Shown here one piece after another: positions 17,760-26,766 of a DNA stretch of 64,000 nucleotides (position 1 is the first letter of the stretch; every line of letters starts with the position of its first letter). Under the pieces are notes generated by a model that worked only from the letters and a program-made list of their open reading frames with translations, was not told the origin of the DNA and did no database searches. Origin of the DNA: Buchananella hordeovulneris. GTDB lineage: Bacteria; Actinomycetota; Actinomycetes; Actinomycetales; Actinomycetaceae. Made by a program: the position numbers and the translations under genes. The DNA is taken from contig NZ_MQVS01000007.1 in NCBI RefSeq assembly GCF_001907235.1, positions 62,001 to 126,000 of the forward strand, written 5' to 3'.

Positions 17760-17788
17760 GCGGGGCGCCCGATGGTCGGACGCCCCGC
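17760..17788 (-). terminator. Terminator after the second lipoprotein gene
   Basis: GCGGGGCG and CGCCCCGC pair (17760-17767 with 17781-17788), with four more inner pairs after a mismatch, 10 bases past the stop at 17799. Confidence 0.7.
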
Positions 17789-17798
17789 CGTCAAGAGG

Positions 17799-18854
17799 CT
17801 AGGGAACCTGTGGAGATCTTGTGCGTTGTTCAATTGCCGCCAAGTAATACTTGGCTTTCAACTTGTTCTCATCGAGAATATTCTCGATTTCCGCCTTGTT
17901 ATTTGCTATGAACTCGCTGTGCAATTTCCATTCGGCGTCGTAAAAGCGTTCGGACCAGCCGGAACTTTCCCGGCATTGAGCGTCGTGGGAAGCGACACGA
18001 ATTTCGTCGGCGCTCGCCTGCCCGGTGGGCCGCCACTCCCACTGGTTCATCAGGGACTCGGGCGCCTCGCCGGGGTTCATGAAGACCCACGGGCGCGCGG
18101 GCAGGTCTGCGATGCCGAGCGGGCTCATGCACTCGCGCCAGGCGGCGGCCGCCGCAGTCAGCTCGGGGGTGGAGGCGTCGACCTGCAACCGGTTGAGCTG
18201 GCTGTGGATGGTGGGGGTCTGGTTCTCCAGCAGGGCGGCGAGCTTCTCCGGATTGTCGAGGTTCTCCATGATCTCGGCATCCCGCTGCTTCTCCTCCTCG
18301 CCCACTCCGGGCACCTCAATGCCACCACTCGTGCACTCACTCAGGGCCTCTTGGTAGGCCTTTGGCAAGCTATCGAGGGCTTGGTAGTCCGCTTCGGTGC
18401 GCTGATTGCGGGGGTCGGGGGCGTTGCGGTAGCCGTAAAGTTTCGCCGACTCGGGGTTGAACACCGGCCGCCCGGAGGGGCTGTAGAAGGCCGGGGCGGG
18501 GGCGAAGGCGTCCCAGGTCGGGGTGAACTCGGGGAAGCCCGCCTTGGCCATGCAATCGTCGTCAATAGTGGTCTCGGCATGGATCTTCAGGGAGCCGAGG
18601 CTGTCGGGATTAATGGCGTCGGTGGGCAGGGCCCAGCGGGCGCGATCCTTGCCGATCGCCTCGGGGGCGAGGGGCTGGAAGGTGGGCAGGGCGGCTGCGC
18701 TGGTGGCGGGGGCAGTGGCGACTGCGGTGGCAGGCGCGGTGGTCGCGGGCGCGACAGGGGCCGCCTCGGCGGCGCCGAGAGCGGCGCACGCCGAGGCGGT
18801 CAGCAGGGTCAGGGCGCCCAGCGGCGCCAGGTGAAATGCGCGTGGATTCGGCAT
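17799..18854 (-). CDS. Unknown lipoprotein, paralog 2
   Basis: 351 residues with a signal peptide ending in the lipobox-like LLTASAC, an Ala/Thr-rich linker, then the same blocks as paralog 1: RWALPTD, CMAKAGFPEF, DAFAPAPAFY, AKLYGYRNAPDPR, WRECMSPLGIADLP, RVASHDAQCRESSGW and FYDAEWKLH. The middle differs in length and lacks the acidic insert of paralog 1. The last 50 or so codons (about 17805-17960) use many A/T-ending codons (for example AAT, TTG, ATT), unlike the rest. The gene starts 12 bases after the stop of the secreted protein upstream, so they are probably cotranscribed, and a hairpin follows. Confidence 0.75.
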   Translation of the reverse strand: MPNPRAFHLAPLGALTLLTASACAALGAAEAAPVAPATTAPATAVATAPATSAAALPTFQPLAPEAIGKDRARWALPTDAINPDSLGSLKIHAETTIDDDCMAKAGFPEFTPTWDAFAPAPAFYSPSGRPVFNPESAKLYGYRNAPDPRNQRTEADYQALDSLPKAYQEALSECTSGGIEVPGVGEEEKQRDAEIMENLDNPEKLAALLENQTPTIHSQLNRLQVDASTPELTAAAAAWRECMSPLGIADLPARPWVFMNPGEAPESLMNQWEWRPTGQASADEIRVASHDAQCRESSGWSERFYDAEWKLHSEFIANNKAEIENILDENKLKAKYYLAAIEQRTRSPQVP

Positions 18855-18866
18855 GCGGCCAGGTTG

Positions 18867-19367
18867 TCAGCGCAGGCGTCCGCTGGTCTTGCCGTCGATG
18901 TTGAACCACTCCATGCGCACCCCGGTGTAGGGGCCGTACTCGCCATCGGCGGGCACCCCGATGCGCTGCTGGGTGCGGACCATGGCGTGGTAGGTGCCCC
19001 AACCGTAGTAGCCGTCAGTGGCGATGTCTTCCTTGTAGGTGTTTTTTAGAGTCACCTGCAAGTTCGTCGTAGGCGCGTGGGGGAACGATCCCCAGTTGAC
19101 GTCCAGGTAGCAGCGGATGTTCACCTTGTTGCCCGGGTGCATGCCCACCACGGAGGGCATCAACGTCTTGCCGTTGCGAGTGGACACCCGCCACGTTCCT
19201 TGGCACTTGGGCAGGTAGGTGCCGACCGACATGGGGGTCGTGACCGGGGCGGTCACCGCCGCCACGGCGGCAGGGGCCTCGGCGGGGGCGGCAAAGGCCA
19301 CGGCAGGGGTGAGGACCGCAGCTGCGGAAAGCGCAAAAGCGGTGGCGATACGAGAAATCTTCTTCAT
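18867..19367 (-). CDS. Secreted protein with peptidoglycan-binding-like C-terminus
   Basis: 166 residues. A typical Sec signal peptide (KKISRIATAFALSAAAVLTP to AFAAP), an Ala/Val-rich spacer, and a C-terminal region with the spaced motif DGYYGWGTYHAMVRTQQRIG then DGEYGPYTGVRM, which looks like the DG-x-x-G-x-x-T core of PG_binding_1 repeats. Two cysteines lie at CQGTW and IRCY. The ATG at 19367 is preferred over the TTG one codon earlier, because AGGAG lies upstream at the right distance. It is the first gene of the minus-strand envelope cluster, so it probably acts in or at the cell wall. Confidence 0.7.
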   Translation of the reverse strand: MKKISRIATAFALSAAAVLTPAVAFAAPAEAPAAVAAVTAPVTTPMSVGTYLPKCQGTWRVSTRNGKTLMPSVVGMHPGNKVNIRCYLDVNWGSFPHAPTTNLQVTLKNTYKEDIATDGYYGWGTYHAMVRTQQRIGVPADGEYGPYTGVRMEWFNIDGKTSGRLR

Positions 19368-19535
19368 CAAAGACTCCTAGGGAGAGGGAATCGCGGACGC
19401 TGTGATGGTACTCACCTCGCAATCGGTTTAGCAAGAGGGAGAAGGAAATTGCTTTCCGAATTATTTTGTGGCCCAGAAATTGGGCGGGCGTGTCTGTGTC
19501 TGTCCCACAGTTCCGGGTGACGTGGTCAGCTTCCC

Positions 19536-19541
19536 TACAAT
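19536..19541 (+). promoter_or_regulatory. -10 box of leaderless pyrE
   Basis: TACAAT ends seven bases before the GTG at 19549, which supports that start over the upstream in-frame ATG at 19468. Confidence 0.55.
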
Positions 19542-19548
19542 CGGTAGG

Positions 19549-20124
19549 GTGGAAACTCCGAACGACACGCAGCGCACCCGCCTGGCCGCCCTAGTGCGGC
19601 AGCTGGCGGTGGTGCGCGGACAAGTAACCCTGGCCTCCGGGCAGCAGTCCGACTACTACGTCGACATGCGCCGGGTGACCCTCCACCACGAGGCCGCCCC
19701 GCTCGTCGGGCACGTCATGCTCGATCTGCTGGAGGAAAACGGCCTGGCGCCGGGCGACTACGACGCCGTGGGCGGTTTGACTATGGGGGCCGATCCGGTC
19801 GCGACCGCCATGCTGCACGCCGCGGCGGCGCGCGGGCTCAGTCTGGATGCCTTCGTGGTGCGCAAGGCGGCCAAGGAACACGGGATGCAGCGGCAGATCG
19901 AGGGGCCGGCGGTGGCCGGGCGCCGCGTCGTGGTGCTGGAAGACACCTCCACCACCGGCGGTTCGCCGCTGACGGCGGTGGCGGCTCTGCGGGAGGCGGG
20001 CGCGCAGGTGGTGGCGGTGGCGGTGATCGTCGACCGCAACACGGGTGCTGGGCAGCGCATCGCGGAGGAGGCGGGGGTGCCTTACTTCGCGGCACTGGAC
20101 TTGACGGACCTGCAGCTGGCATGA
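19549..20124 (+). CDS. pyrE: Orotate phosphoribosyltransferase
   Basis: A 191-residue type I phosphoribosyltransferase converting orotate and PRPP to OMP in pyrimidine synthesis. The PRPP-binding signature is VVVLEDTSTTGGS. Upstream are the orotate loop LASGQQSDYYVDMRRV and the mobile loop around VVRKAAKEHG. I chose the GTG at 19549 (VETPNDTQRTRL) because TACAAT lies seven bases upstream and homologs start at this point; the extra 27 residues from 19468 are not PyrE-like. The stop overlaps the next gene (ATGA). Confidence 0.92.
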   Translation: METPNDTQRTRLAALVRQLAVVRGQVTLASGQQSDYYVDMRRVTLHHEAAPLVGHVMLDLLEENGLAPGDYDAVGGLTMGADPVATAMLHAAAARGLSLDAFVVRKAAKEHGMQRQIEGPAVAGRRVVVLEDTSTTGGSPLTAVAALREAGAQVVAVAVIVDRNTGAGQRIAEEAGVPYFAALDLTDLQLA

Positions 20125-20783
20125 CCGACGACGCCGCAGCCATCCCAGCGGCCGACCCGAGCGACTGGGGCGGGGTCGGGGTTGGCCCGTGGCCGGGGGG
20201 ACCGGCACAGTGGCCCACCGCTCCCCACTACGACCCCGAGTTGTTGGCGGCTGGAGACCGGCGTAACGTGTTGGATCGCTACCGCTACTGGCGCCTGGAG
20301 GCGATCGTGGCGGACCTGGACACGCGGCGCCATCCGTTCCACATCGCGATCGAGAACCTGGAACACGACGCCAATATCGGCTCGATCGTGCGCACCGCCA
20401 ATGCGTTCCTGGCCGCGGAGATCCACATCGTGGGCCGCAAGCGCTGGAATCGGCGCGGGGCCATGGTCACTGACCGCTACCAACACGTGCGCCATCACCC
20501 GGACCCGCAGGCGCTGGCGGCCTGGGCGGCCCAGGCGGGCGTCGAGCTGATCGGCATCGACATCGGCCCCACGTCCCGCCCGCTGGAGAGCGCCCAGTTG
20601 CCGCGCCAGGCCTGCCTGGTCTTTGGGCAGGAATCGCGCGGCATCTCTGCCCAGCTGTTGGCTCACTGCCAGCGGCTGCTGCACATCACCCAGTTCGGCT
20701 CGACGCGGTCTATCAACGTGGGGGCCGCCGCCGCGATCGCCATGCACTGTTGGATCAGGCAGCACGCGCAGTTGGCGGACTAG
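20121..20783 (+). CDS. TrmH/SpoU-family RNA 2'-O-methyltransferase
   Basis: A 220-residue SPOUT methyltransferase using S-adenosylmethionine to methylate rRNA or tRNA ribose. The three family motifs are visible: NIGSIVRTANAF, LVFGQESRGIS and STRSINVGAAAAIAM. An N-terminal extension of about 70 residues precedes the knot domain. It overlaps pyrE by four bases, a pairing I associate with many actinobacteria. The exact RNA target is not readable. Confidence 0.9.
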   Translation: MTDDAAAIPAADPSDWGGVGVGPWPGGPAQWPTAPHYDPELLAAGDRRNVLDRYRYWRLEAIVADLDTRRHPFHIAIENLEHDANIGSIVRTANAFLAAEIHIVGRKRWNRRGAMVTDRYQHVRHHPDPQALAAWAAQAGVELIGIDIGPTSRPLESAQLPRQACLVFGQESRGISAQLLAHCQRLLHITQFGSTRSINVGAAAAIAMHCWIRQHAQLAD

Positions 20784-20856
20784 CGTCCCAGCAAAGTCGG
20801 GGCAAAAAGGTGCAAGAATAGGTGGGCAAGCTCGCACGCTGAATTAGGAGGCCCAA

Positions 20857-21879
20857 GTGCCAATCGCAACCCCTGAGGTTTACAACGAGATGCTCGACAA
20901 GGCGAAGAACGAGCGCTTCGCCTTCCCGGCCATCAACGTCACCTCCTCGCAGACCCTGACCGCTGCCATCCAGGGTTTCGCTGAGGCCGAGTCGGACGGC
21001 ATCCTGCAGGTCTCCGTGGGTGGTGCCGAGTACTGGTCCGGCGCGACCATCAAGGACCGCGTGGCCGGCTCGCTCGCCATGGCGGCCTACGCGCACGAGA
21101 TCGCCAAGAACTACGACGTCACGGTGGCCCTGCACACCGACCACTGCGCCAAGCAGAACCTCGACTCCTGGATAAAGCCGCTGCTGGAGATTGAGGCCAA
21201 GTTGGTGGCGGAGGGCAAGCTCGCCCCGTTCCAGTCCCACATGTGGGACGGCTCCTCGGTGCCGTTGGAGGAAAACCTGGAAATCGCCAAGGTGATGCTG
21301 GAGTTGGCTCGTAAGGCCAACACCATTCTCGAGGTCGAGATCGGCGTCGTCGGTGGGGAAGAGGACGGCCACGAGGCCGCCATTAACGAAAAGCTCTACA
21401 CGACGGCCGAGGACGCGCTGGCCACGGTGGAGGCCCTGGGCCTGGGAGAGAACGGCCGTTACCTGACGGCGTTGACCTTCGGTAACGTGCACGGCGTGTA
21501 CAAGCCGGGGGCCGTTAAGTTGCGGCCGGAACTGCTGGGCGAGATCCAGGCAGAGGTCGGGGCGAAGGTGGGCAAGGAGCGCCCGTTCGACCTGGTGATG
21601 CACGGTGGCTCGGGTTCGACGGAGGAAGAGATCGCCCTGGCCGTGGCCAACGGTGTGATCAAGATGAACGTCGACACCGACACCCAGTACGCCTTCACAC
21701 GGCCGATTGTGGACTGGATGCTGAAGAACTACGACGGCGTCCTGAAGGTGGACGGCGAGGTCGGCAACAAGAAGATGTACGACCCGCGGGCCTGGGGCAA
21801 GGCCGCTGAGGCGGGCATGGCCGCCCGCGTGGTGGAGGCCTGCGAGCGGCTTGGCTCGGTGGGCAAGAAGCTGCGCTGA
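20857..21879 (+). CDS. fba: Class II fructose-bisphosphate aldolase
   Basis: A 340-residue zinc-dependent aldolase of glycolysis and gluconeogenesis, cleaving fructose 1,6-bisphosphate. Seen are the zinc-site segment VALHTDHCAK, the glutamate-rich EVEIGVVGGEEDG, and the phosphate-binding MHGGSGSTEEEI followed by GVIKMNVDTDTQYAF. The GTG at 20857 has TAGGAGG six bases upstream. It is monocistronic, with a strong hairpin at 21893. Confidence 0.96.
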   Translation: MPIATPEVYNEMLDKAKNERFAFPAINVTSSQTLTAAIQGFAEAESDGILQVSVGGAEYWSGATIKDRVAGSLAMAAYAHEIAKNYDVTVALHTDHCAKQNLDSWIKPLLEIEAKLVAEGKLAPFQSHMWDGSSVPLEENLEIAKVMLELARKANTILEVEIGVVGGEEDGHEAAINEKLYTTAEDALATVEALGLGENGRYLTALTFGNVHGVYKPGAVKLRPELLGEIQAEVGAKVGKERPFDLVMHGGSGSTEEEIALAVANGVIKMNVDTDTQYAFTRPIVDWMLKNYDGVLKVDGEVGNKKMYDPRAWGKAAEAGMAARVVEACERLGSVGKKLR

Positions 21880-21892
21880 GGCTAGGACAGGA

Positions 21893-21923
21893 GGTGGGCC
21901 CGTCCCGATGGGGCGGGCCCACC
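21893..21923 (+). terminator. fba terminator
   Basis: GGTGGGCCCGTCCC pairs with GGGGCGGGCCCACC around loop GAT, a 14-bp stem with one G/T pair, 13 bases after the fba stop. Confidence 0.8.
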
Positions 21924-21950
21924 CGTCTGTAGCGCCGGGGAGGACACAAA

Positions 21951-24077
21951 GTGGGCAGAGTGGACTTGGGGCAGGGGCCGCGGCTGGGCTTCGGGGGTGA
22001 CTACAACCCGGAACAATGGGATGCCCAGACGGTTGCGCAGGACATCGAGCTGATGCAGACCGCCGGGGTGAATGTGGTCAGTTTGGGGATCTTCGCCTGG
22101 GCGCAGCTGGAGCCACGGGAGGGCGCGTATGAACTGGAGTGGCTGGGGCGACTGCTAGATCAGTTGCACGCTGCGGGCATCGCGGTGGACCTGGCGACGG
22201 CCACCGCTTCGCCGCCGCCGTGGCTGGGGCACCACTATCCGGAGACGCTGCCGGTGGACGCGCACGGAGTCCGCCTGCTGTGGGGGGCGCGGCAGCAGTT
22301 CTGCCCGAGCTCGCCAAAGTTTCGCGAGCGGGCGACGGCGCTGGTGCGGAGGCTGGCGGAGCGTTTTGGGGCCCACCCGGCGGTGCGCCTGTGGCACGTG
22401 GGCAACGAGTATTCCTGCCACGTGTCCGAGTGTTTCTGCCCGACCTCGGTGCAGGCCTTTCAGGCGTGGCTGGTGGAGCGCTACGGCACTATTTCCGCGG
22501 TAAACGAGGCGTGGGGCACGGCTTTCTGGTCGCAACGCTACGACGACTTCACCCAGATCCGCCCACCTGCACCGCTGCCGACCTTCGCTAATCCAGCGCA
22601 GCTGGTCGATTGGCGACGTTTTTGCGACGCCGAGTTGCGGGCCTGTTACCGGGCCGAGGTTGAGATCCTGCGGGAGCTGACCCCGCAGGTGCCGGTGACG
22701 ACAAACTTCATGGGCCTGCACGTGCCAACGGACCTGTGGCAGTGGGCACAGCACGTGGACGTGGTGGCCAACGACGCCTACCCCGACCCAGCCGATCCGC
22801 GGGCGGCGGAGGAGTTCGCGCTGAACGCCGATCTCATGCGCTCGCTGCGGGGTGAGCCATTTTGGTTGATGGAACAGACCCCGAGCATGGTGCAGTGGCG
22901 GGAGCGTAACTCCCGAAAGCTGCCGGGGCAGTTGGCGTTGTGGTCGGTGCAGCAGGTGGCGCGCGGTGCCGACGCGGTGCTGTTCTTCCAGTGGCGAGCC
23001 TCGCGGCAAGGGGCGGAGACCTTCCACTCGGGCATGGTGCCGCACGCGGGGACCGATTCGCCGACCTGGCGGGAGGTGTGCGAACTGGGGCGCGCCTTGC
23101 AAGCGCTGGCTCCGCTGGCGGGCTGCCCGGTGCAGGCTCAGGTCGGGATAGTGGTGGATTGGGATGCGTTGTGGGCGCGGCAAAGCGCCGTGGGGCCGGT
23201 GGCTAGCCCGGGGGTGCGGGAGATTCGCCGTTGGTACTCGACATTCTTCAACGCTGGCTACACGGTGGAGTTTCTCCCGGTAGGCCGGGAGCGGCCGACG
23301 CAGGCGCCGCTACCGCGCGTGATCGTGGTGCCGGAGCTCTTCCAGTTGTCGGAGGCGGCGGCCGCCCAGTTGGTGGCGTGGGCGCAGGCGGGCAGCGAGG
23401 TCATCTTGGGGGCGACCACCGGTGTGCTCGACGGGCAAGGGCGTGCCGTGCAGGGTGGTTACCTCGGTAAATTGCGGGAGGCGGTAGGGGTGCGAGTGCT
23501 GGAACATTCGCCCCGGACCGGTGCCCCATCCCGTCCCTGGTTACCCGATCCGCTAAGCGAGGTGGACCGGATTTCGGGCGCGGTGGCCACCCCAGGGGCA
23601 GCGGAGGAACAGCTGCTGACGGTGGTGGAGGGGCCGCTGGCGCGGGCGCTGCGGCGGGTGACGGCCAGCGATGCCACGCAATTGGTGGCTGGTCAGTGGG
23701 CCGAGATCCTGGCTGTCGAGGCGCAGACAGAGGTGCTGGCGCATTTCACTGCCTCCGACTTGGCGGGATTGCCCGCGCTCACCCGGCGTGCGTACGGGAA
23801 GGGGGCCCTGTGGTACCTGGCAACCGACCTGGCCGCCGCCGGGCGGGCGGCAGTAGTGGCAGTGGCGGCCGCCCACGCGCGCCTGCAACCGCCTCTGCCC
23901 GGCTTGCCGCCAGGGGTGGAGGCCGTGCGGCGCGGGCCAGCGTTGTTCTTGGCCAATCACGGAGCCACCACCGCGCAGATCGCCGGGCTGCGGGGCCGGG
24001 AGCTGCTCTCCGGGCAGACGGTCACCGGCCACCTGGTGCTGCCCAGTCGCTCCAGCGCCGTTGTGGTTCCCAATTAA
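21951..24077 (+). CDS. GH42 beta-galactosidase
   Basis: A 708-residue glycoside hydrolase family 42 enzyme, cytoplasmic (no signal peptide). The N-terminal GGDYNPEQW and FAWAQLEP are typical of the TIM barrel. The acid/base glutamate lies in WHVGNEYSCH, the nucleophile glutamate in WLMEQTPS. A metal-site pattern with cysteines, CHVSECFCPTS, is present. A trimerisation domain (QVGIVVDWDALWA onward) and a small C-terminal beta domain follow. It probably cleaves imported galactosides, possibly those carried by the ATPase-less importer at 8.8 kb (inference). Start: GTG 21951 behind GGGGAGGA. Confidence 0.93.
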   Translation: MGRVDLGQGPRLGFGGDYNPEQWDAQTVAQDIELMQTAGVNVVSLGIFAWAQLEPREGAYELEWLGRLLDQLHAAGIAVDLATATASPPPWLGHHYPETLPVDAHGVRLLWGARQQFCPSSPKFRERATALVRRLAERFGAHPAVRLWHVGNEYSCHVSECFCPTSVQAFQAWLVERYGTISAVNEAWGTAFWSQRYDDFTQIRPPAPLPTFANPAQLVDWRRFCDAELRACYRAEVEILRELTPQVPVTTNFMGLHVPTDLWQWAQHVDVVANDAYPDPADPRAAEEFALNADLMRSLRGEPFWLMEQTPSMVQWRERNSRKLPGQLALWSVQQVARGADAVLFFQWRASRQGAETFHSGMVPHAGTDSPTWREVCELGRALQALAPLAGCPVQAQVGIVVDWDALWARQSAVGPVASPGVREIRRWYSTFFNAGYTVEFLPVGRERPTQAPLPRVIVVPELFQLSEAAAAQLVAWAQAGSEVILGATTGVLDGQGRAVQGGYLGKLREAVGVRVLEHSPRTGAPSRPWLPDPLSEVDRISGAVATPGAAEEQLLTVVEGPLARALRRVTASDATQLVAGQWAEILAVEAQTEVLAHFTASDLAGLPALTRRAYGKGALWYLATDLAAAGRAAVVAVAAAHARLQPPLPGLPPGVEAVRRGPALFLANHGATTAQIAGLRGRELLSGQTVTGHLVLPSRSSAVVVPN

Positions 24078-24151
24078 TGGCGATTGCACCAACCGCAACC
24101 GCCGTTTTCATGGTGTGATTGGGGGTAGAAGACTTGGAAGGGATGGATCTC

Positions 24152-25327
24152 ATGCTTAGTGTGCTTGCCAGTGTTGACGGCACCGTGATCCTCGGTTCGG
24201 CCACTGCCCAGGACCTCGGCGACTTTCTCGCGCAGCGGGGTGTGGTGGCCCAGCTGGAGTGGTTCGATGACACCCCAAATCTGGTGCAAGTGCGCTTAGC
24301 GGAGATGGCTGGGGGAGTGGTGCTTGGTACCCCGCAGGGCTTGCAGGCGGGGCCGAGCGTGGAGGAGCTAGCCCAAGAGATTGCCGCCCAGTTGCCGGCC
24401 GATGTGCTGTTTGGGGAGACCGCCGTCGATTCGCTGCCCGCCGACTTCGAGCTGGAGCTGCCAAGCGAGAAGACGGAAGGCAAGGAAGTGCGGACGCTGG
24501 TCTTCGTCACCTTCCCGGTGCATCACATTCCGCTGGAGGCGCAGTCCCTGCAACGCACAATGGCGGTCCGGGAGGTCGAGGGGGGCGCGTTTGTGGTCAC
24601 GGCCGGGCCAGACTGGTGGGTGCCGTTCCTGCCGGTGCCGAAGGACGCCGGGCCGGTGGTGGCGCTGCAGCGTGCCAGCGTCGGCGACGCCAACCTCACC
24701 ATTGTGGATGACTCGGCACCGGAGAACTGGGTCATCCACGATTGGGCTTTGCGCACGCGGTTCGTGACCGGTGAGCTGCCCCTCGTGGACGGCAAGGTGG
24801 CTGACCCACAGATCTTGGCTAACCTCACCCAGACCTTCGCGCTGCGCGACGAGGTGGGGGCAGTGGCCGGTTTCCTCCCGCTGGCCTGCCCGCACGCGTT
24901 GGGGGAGGCCCTGGCCAAGCGTGGGGACGACGGCTTCTTGGCCCTCCTGGACGCCATGGATGTGCCCACCGACTTGGGGCGCTTTGTCATGGGGGAGGGC
25001 AAGTTGGAGGCCCTGGACGACGTCGTGATCCACGAGCCGCGGGGCGTGACCAACGCGATCGGCCGCAGCGTGAAGATGTGGATGGAGGAAGAGGGAGACA
25101 AGCCCGATTGGTGGGAGACCTACGAGACTGTCGTGGAGGAGCGCCCGGAGGTGGTGCGGCTAGCGGCAGCGGCCGAGGCGGCGGTGGGCGCGGCGCTGGT
25201 GGCGCGCGCCTGCCTGGGGCGCAAGTCGGTGGGGCGGCGGGTGCTCCTGGGCACCGGCGGCGCGCTCCTGCTGTTTGATGCGCTAGCGGAGATCGCTTTC
25301 GCGCGTTTGTTGCGCCGCAAGTCTTGA
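24152..25327 (+). CDS. Unknown protein with C-terminal hydrophobic segment
   Basis: 391 residues from the ATG at 24152, preferred over 24143 because GGAAGG (24136-24142) is then 9 bases upstream; both are in frame. I recognise no family. The protein is acidic and soluble-looking for about 340 residues (blocks such as GGAFVVTAGPDWWVPFLPVP and ENWVIHDWALRTRFVTGELP), and ends with an alanine-rich helix, a hydrophobic stretch GVLLGTGG-like (VLLGTGGALLLFDALAEIAF) and a basic tail LLRRKS, suggesting a tail-anchored or membrane-associated protein. It converges with the DUF4032 gene over a shared terminator. Confidence 0.75.
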   Translation: MLSVLASVDGTVILGSATAQDLGDFLAQRGVVAQLEWFDDTPNLVQVRLAEMAGGVVLGTPQGLQAGPSVEELAQEIAAQLPADVLFGETAVDSLPADFELELPSEKTEGKEVRTLVFVTFPVHHIPLEAQSLQRTMAVREVEGGAFVVTAGPDWWVPFLPVPKDAGPVVALQRASVGDANLTIVDDSAPENWVIHDWALRTRFVTGELPLVDGKVADPQILANLTQTFALRDEVGAVAGFLPLACPHALGEALAKRGDDGFLALLDAMDVPTDLGRFVMGEGKLEALDDVVIHEPRGVTNAIGRSVKMWMEEEGDKPDWWETYETVVEERPEVVRLAAAAEAAVGAALVARACLGRKSVGRRVLLGTGGALLLFDALAEIAFARLLRRKS

Positions 25328-25332
25328 TTGGT

Positions 25333-25358
25333 GCGGGGGCGGTCAGGGCCGCCCCCGC
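25333..25358. terminator. Bidirectional terminator
   Basis: GCGGGGGCGG pairs with CCGCCCCCGC around a 6-base loop, in the 41-base gap between two convergent genes. Confidence 0.7.
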
Positions 25359-25368
25359 GCTGCTTTGC

Positions 25369-26688
25369 CTAGGAGGGGAGGTTGTCCCAGGGTTCGGCGT
25401 TGGCACTGCGGCCCGAATAGCTGCCGAGGTCTCCGTTTTCTTCGCCGAAGATGTCGTCCATCTCGCTGCTGTCACCGAGCGAGAGGTAGGACTGTTCATC
25501 GGGGCGGCCGGGGAGCACCTCGGCCACGTAGGAGGCGACCGCCTCGTGCATAGGCACGTCTCGTCCCGCTTCCTGGGAGCGATACCACCGGTGTTCCAGC
25601 ACTTCGTGGAAGATCTCGGCCGGCTCTAGTTTGCGACGCAGTTCCAGCGGGACGGCGGCCACGGTCGGCTCGAAGACCTCAGCCATCCACGAGTGCGCCA
25701 CCATCTCTAGGGGCACATTGCCAAGTTGGTTGACGGCCCGGTAGGCCTCAAGGTCGTTGAGCATGCGCCGCCCTTGGCGTTCCTGCACATCAAGCCCGGT
25801 GAGGCGCATCACCTGCCGGTGGTAGTGCCCCGCGTCGACCACCTTGGGGCGGATTGACACGTGGGTGCCGTCCAGGTCGGTGTTCATGGTGATCTCGCCG
25901 ACGTCGAAGCCCAGTTCGTTTAGCCGCTGGATACGGGCGGCGACCCGCCAGCGTTCGTGTGCGTCGAAGGTTTCTTCTGCGGTCAGTTCGTCCCACAGCT
26001 CCTCGTACCGTTCCACGATGCGGTTGCCCACCTCGATGGTGTCGATATTGGGCTCCAGCAGTGCGCCTGCCTGGAGATCCATGAGCTCGCCGATGATGTT
26101 GGTACGCGCCAGGTCGAGGTCGTAGGCGCGCTGCCCCGGGGTGAGCTTGGGGTGGAGCTCGCCGGTCTCCGCATCGACCAGGTAGGCGGCGAAGGCCCCG
26201 GCATCGCGGCGGAACAGGGTGTTGGAGAGGGAGACGTCACCCCAGTAGAACCCGGTTAGGTGCAGGCGCACCAACAGCACGGCCAGGGCGTCGATGAGGC
26301 GGGTGGCGGTCTCGGGCCGCATGTATTGCGAGAACAGCGCCCGATAGGGCAGGGAGAACTGCAGGTGCTCTGTGACCAGGGCGCAGTTGAGCTCTTCGCC
26401 GGTGACGCTGGTGCGCTTGGTGACGACGGCGGTGGGCTGCACGGAGGGCGCACCTATGCGGCTGAGGTCCCGCAAGAGCTCGTACTCGCGGTAGGCCACG
26501 GATTCGCCGATTTCCTTAATGGCAATCACGCGATCGTTCAGGTTGACGAACCGCACGACGTGGCGCGACAGACCGCGGGGCAGGGCGGCGAGCACGGACT
26601 GCGGCCACTGCTCCAACGGGAGTTCCCACGGCAGGTCCAAGAGGGCGGGATCGAGACGAGCGGCCGTGATCTGCAGCGAAGATGGCAT
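25369..26688 (-). CDS. DUF4032 protein, kinase-like fold
   Basis: A 439-residue actinobacterial DUF4032 protein. The N-terminal part resembles an atypical small-molecule or LPS-type kinase: AIKEIGE as the lysine/glutamate strand, a GDVSLSNTLF catalytic-loop-like segment and DAETGEL in the metal-loop place. The C-terminal DUF4032 part includes WRVAARIQRLNELGFD and HRWYRSQEAGRDVPMHEAVA. The substrate is unknown. The ATG at 26688 has GACAAT six bases upstream (leaderless possibility) and a better TTGACC-N16-TAATGT promoter further up. No membrane segment or signal peptide. Confidence 0.85.
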   Translation of the reverse strand: MPSSLQITAARLDPALLDLPWELPLEQWPQSVLAALPRGLSRHVVRFVNLNDRVIAIKEIGESVAYREYELLRDLSRIGAPSVQPTAVVTKRTSVTGEELNCALVTEHLQFSLPYRALFSQYMRPETATRLIDALAVLLVRLHLTGFYWGDVSLSNTLFRRDAGAFAAYLVDAETGELHPKLTPGQRAYDLDLARTNIIGELMDLQAGALLEPNIDTIEVGNRIVERYEELWDELTAEETFDAHERWRVAARIQRLNELGFDVGEITMNTDLDGTHVSIRPKVVDAGHYHRQVMRLTGLDVQERQGRRMLNDLEAYRAVNQLGNVPLEMVAHSWMAEVFEPTVAAVPLELRRKLEPAEIFHEVLEHRWYRSQEAGRDVPMHEAVASYVAEVLPGRPDEQSYLSLGDSSEMDDIFGEENGDLGSYSGRSANAEPWDNLPS

Positions 26689-26766
26689 GGCGAAATTGTC
26701 TCACCTTCCTCGCCCTGGTCGCAGCGACGGTGCCGGGCGCGGCACGGGCCCCCGTTCATGAGGTCA

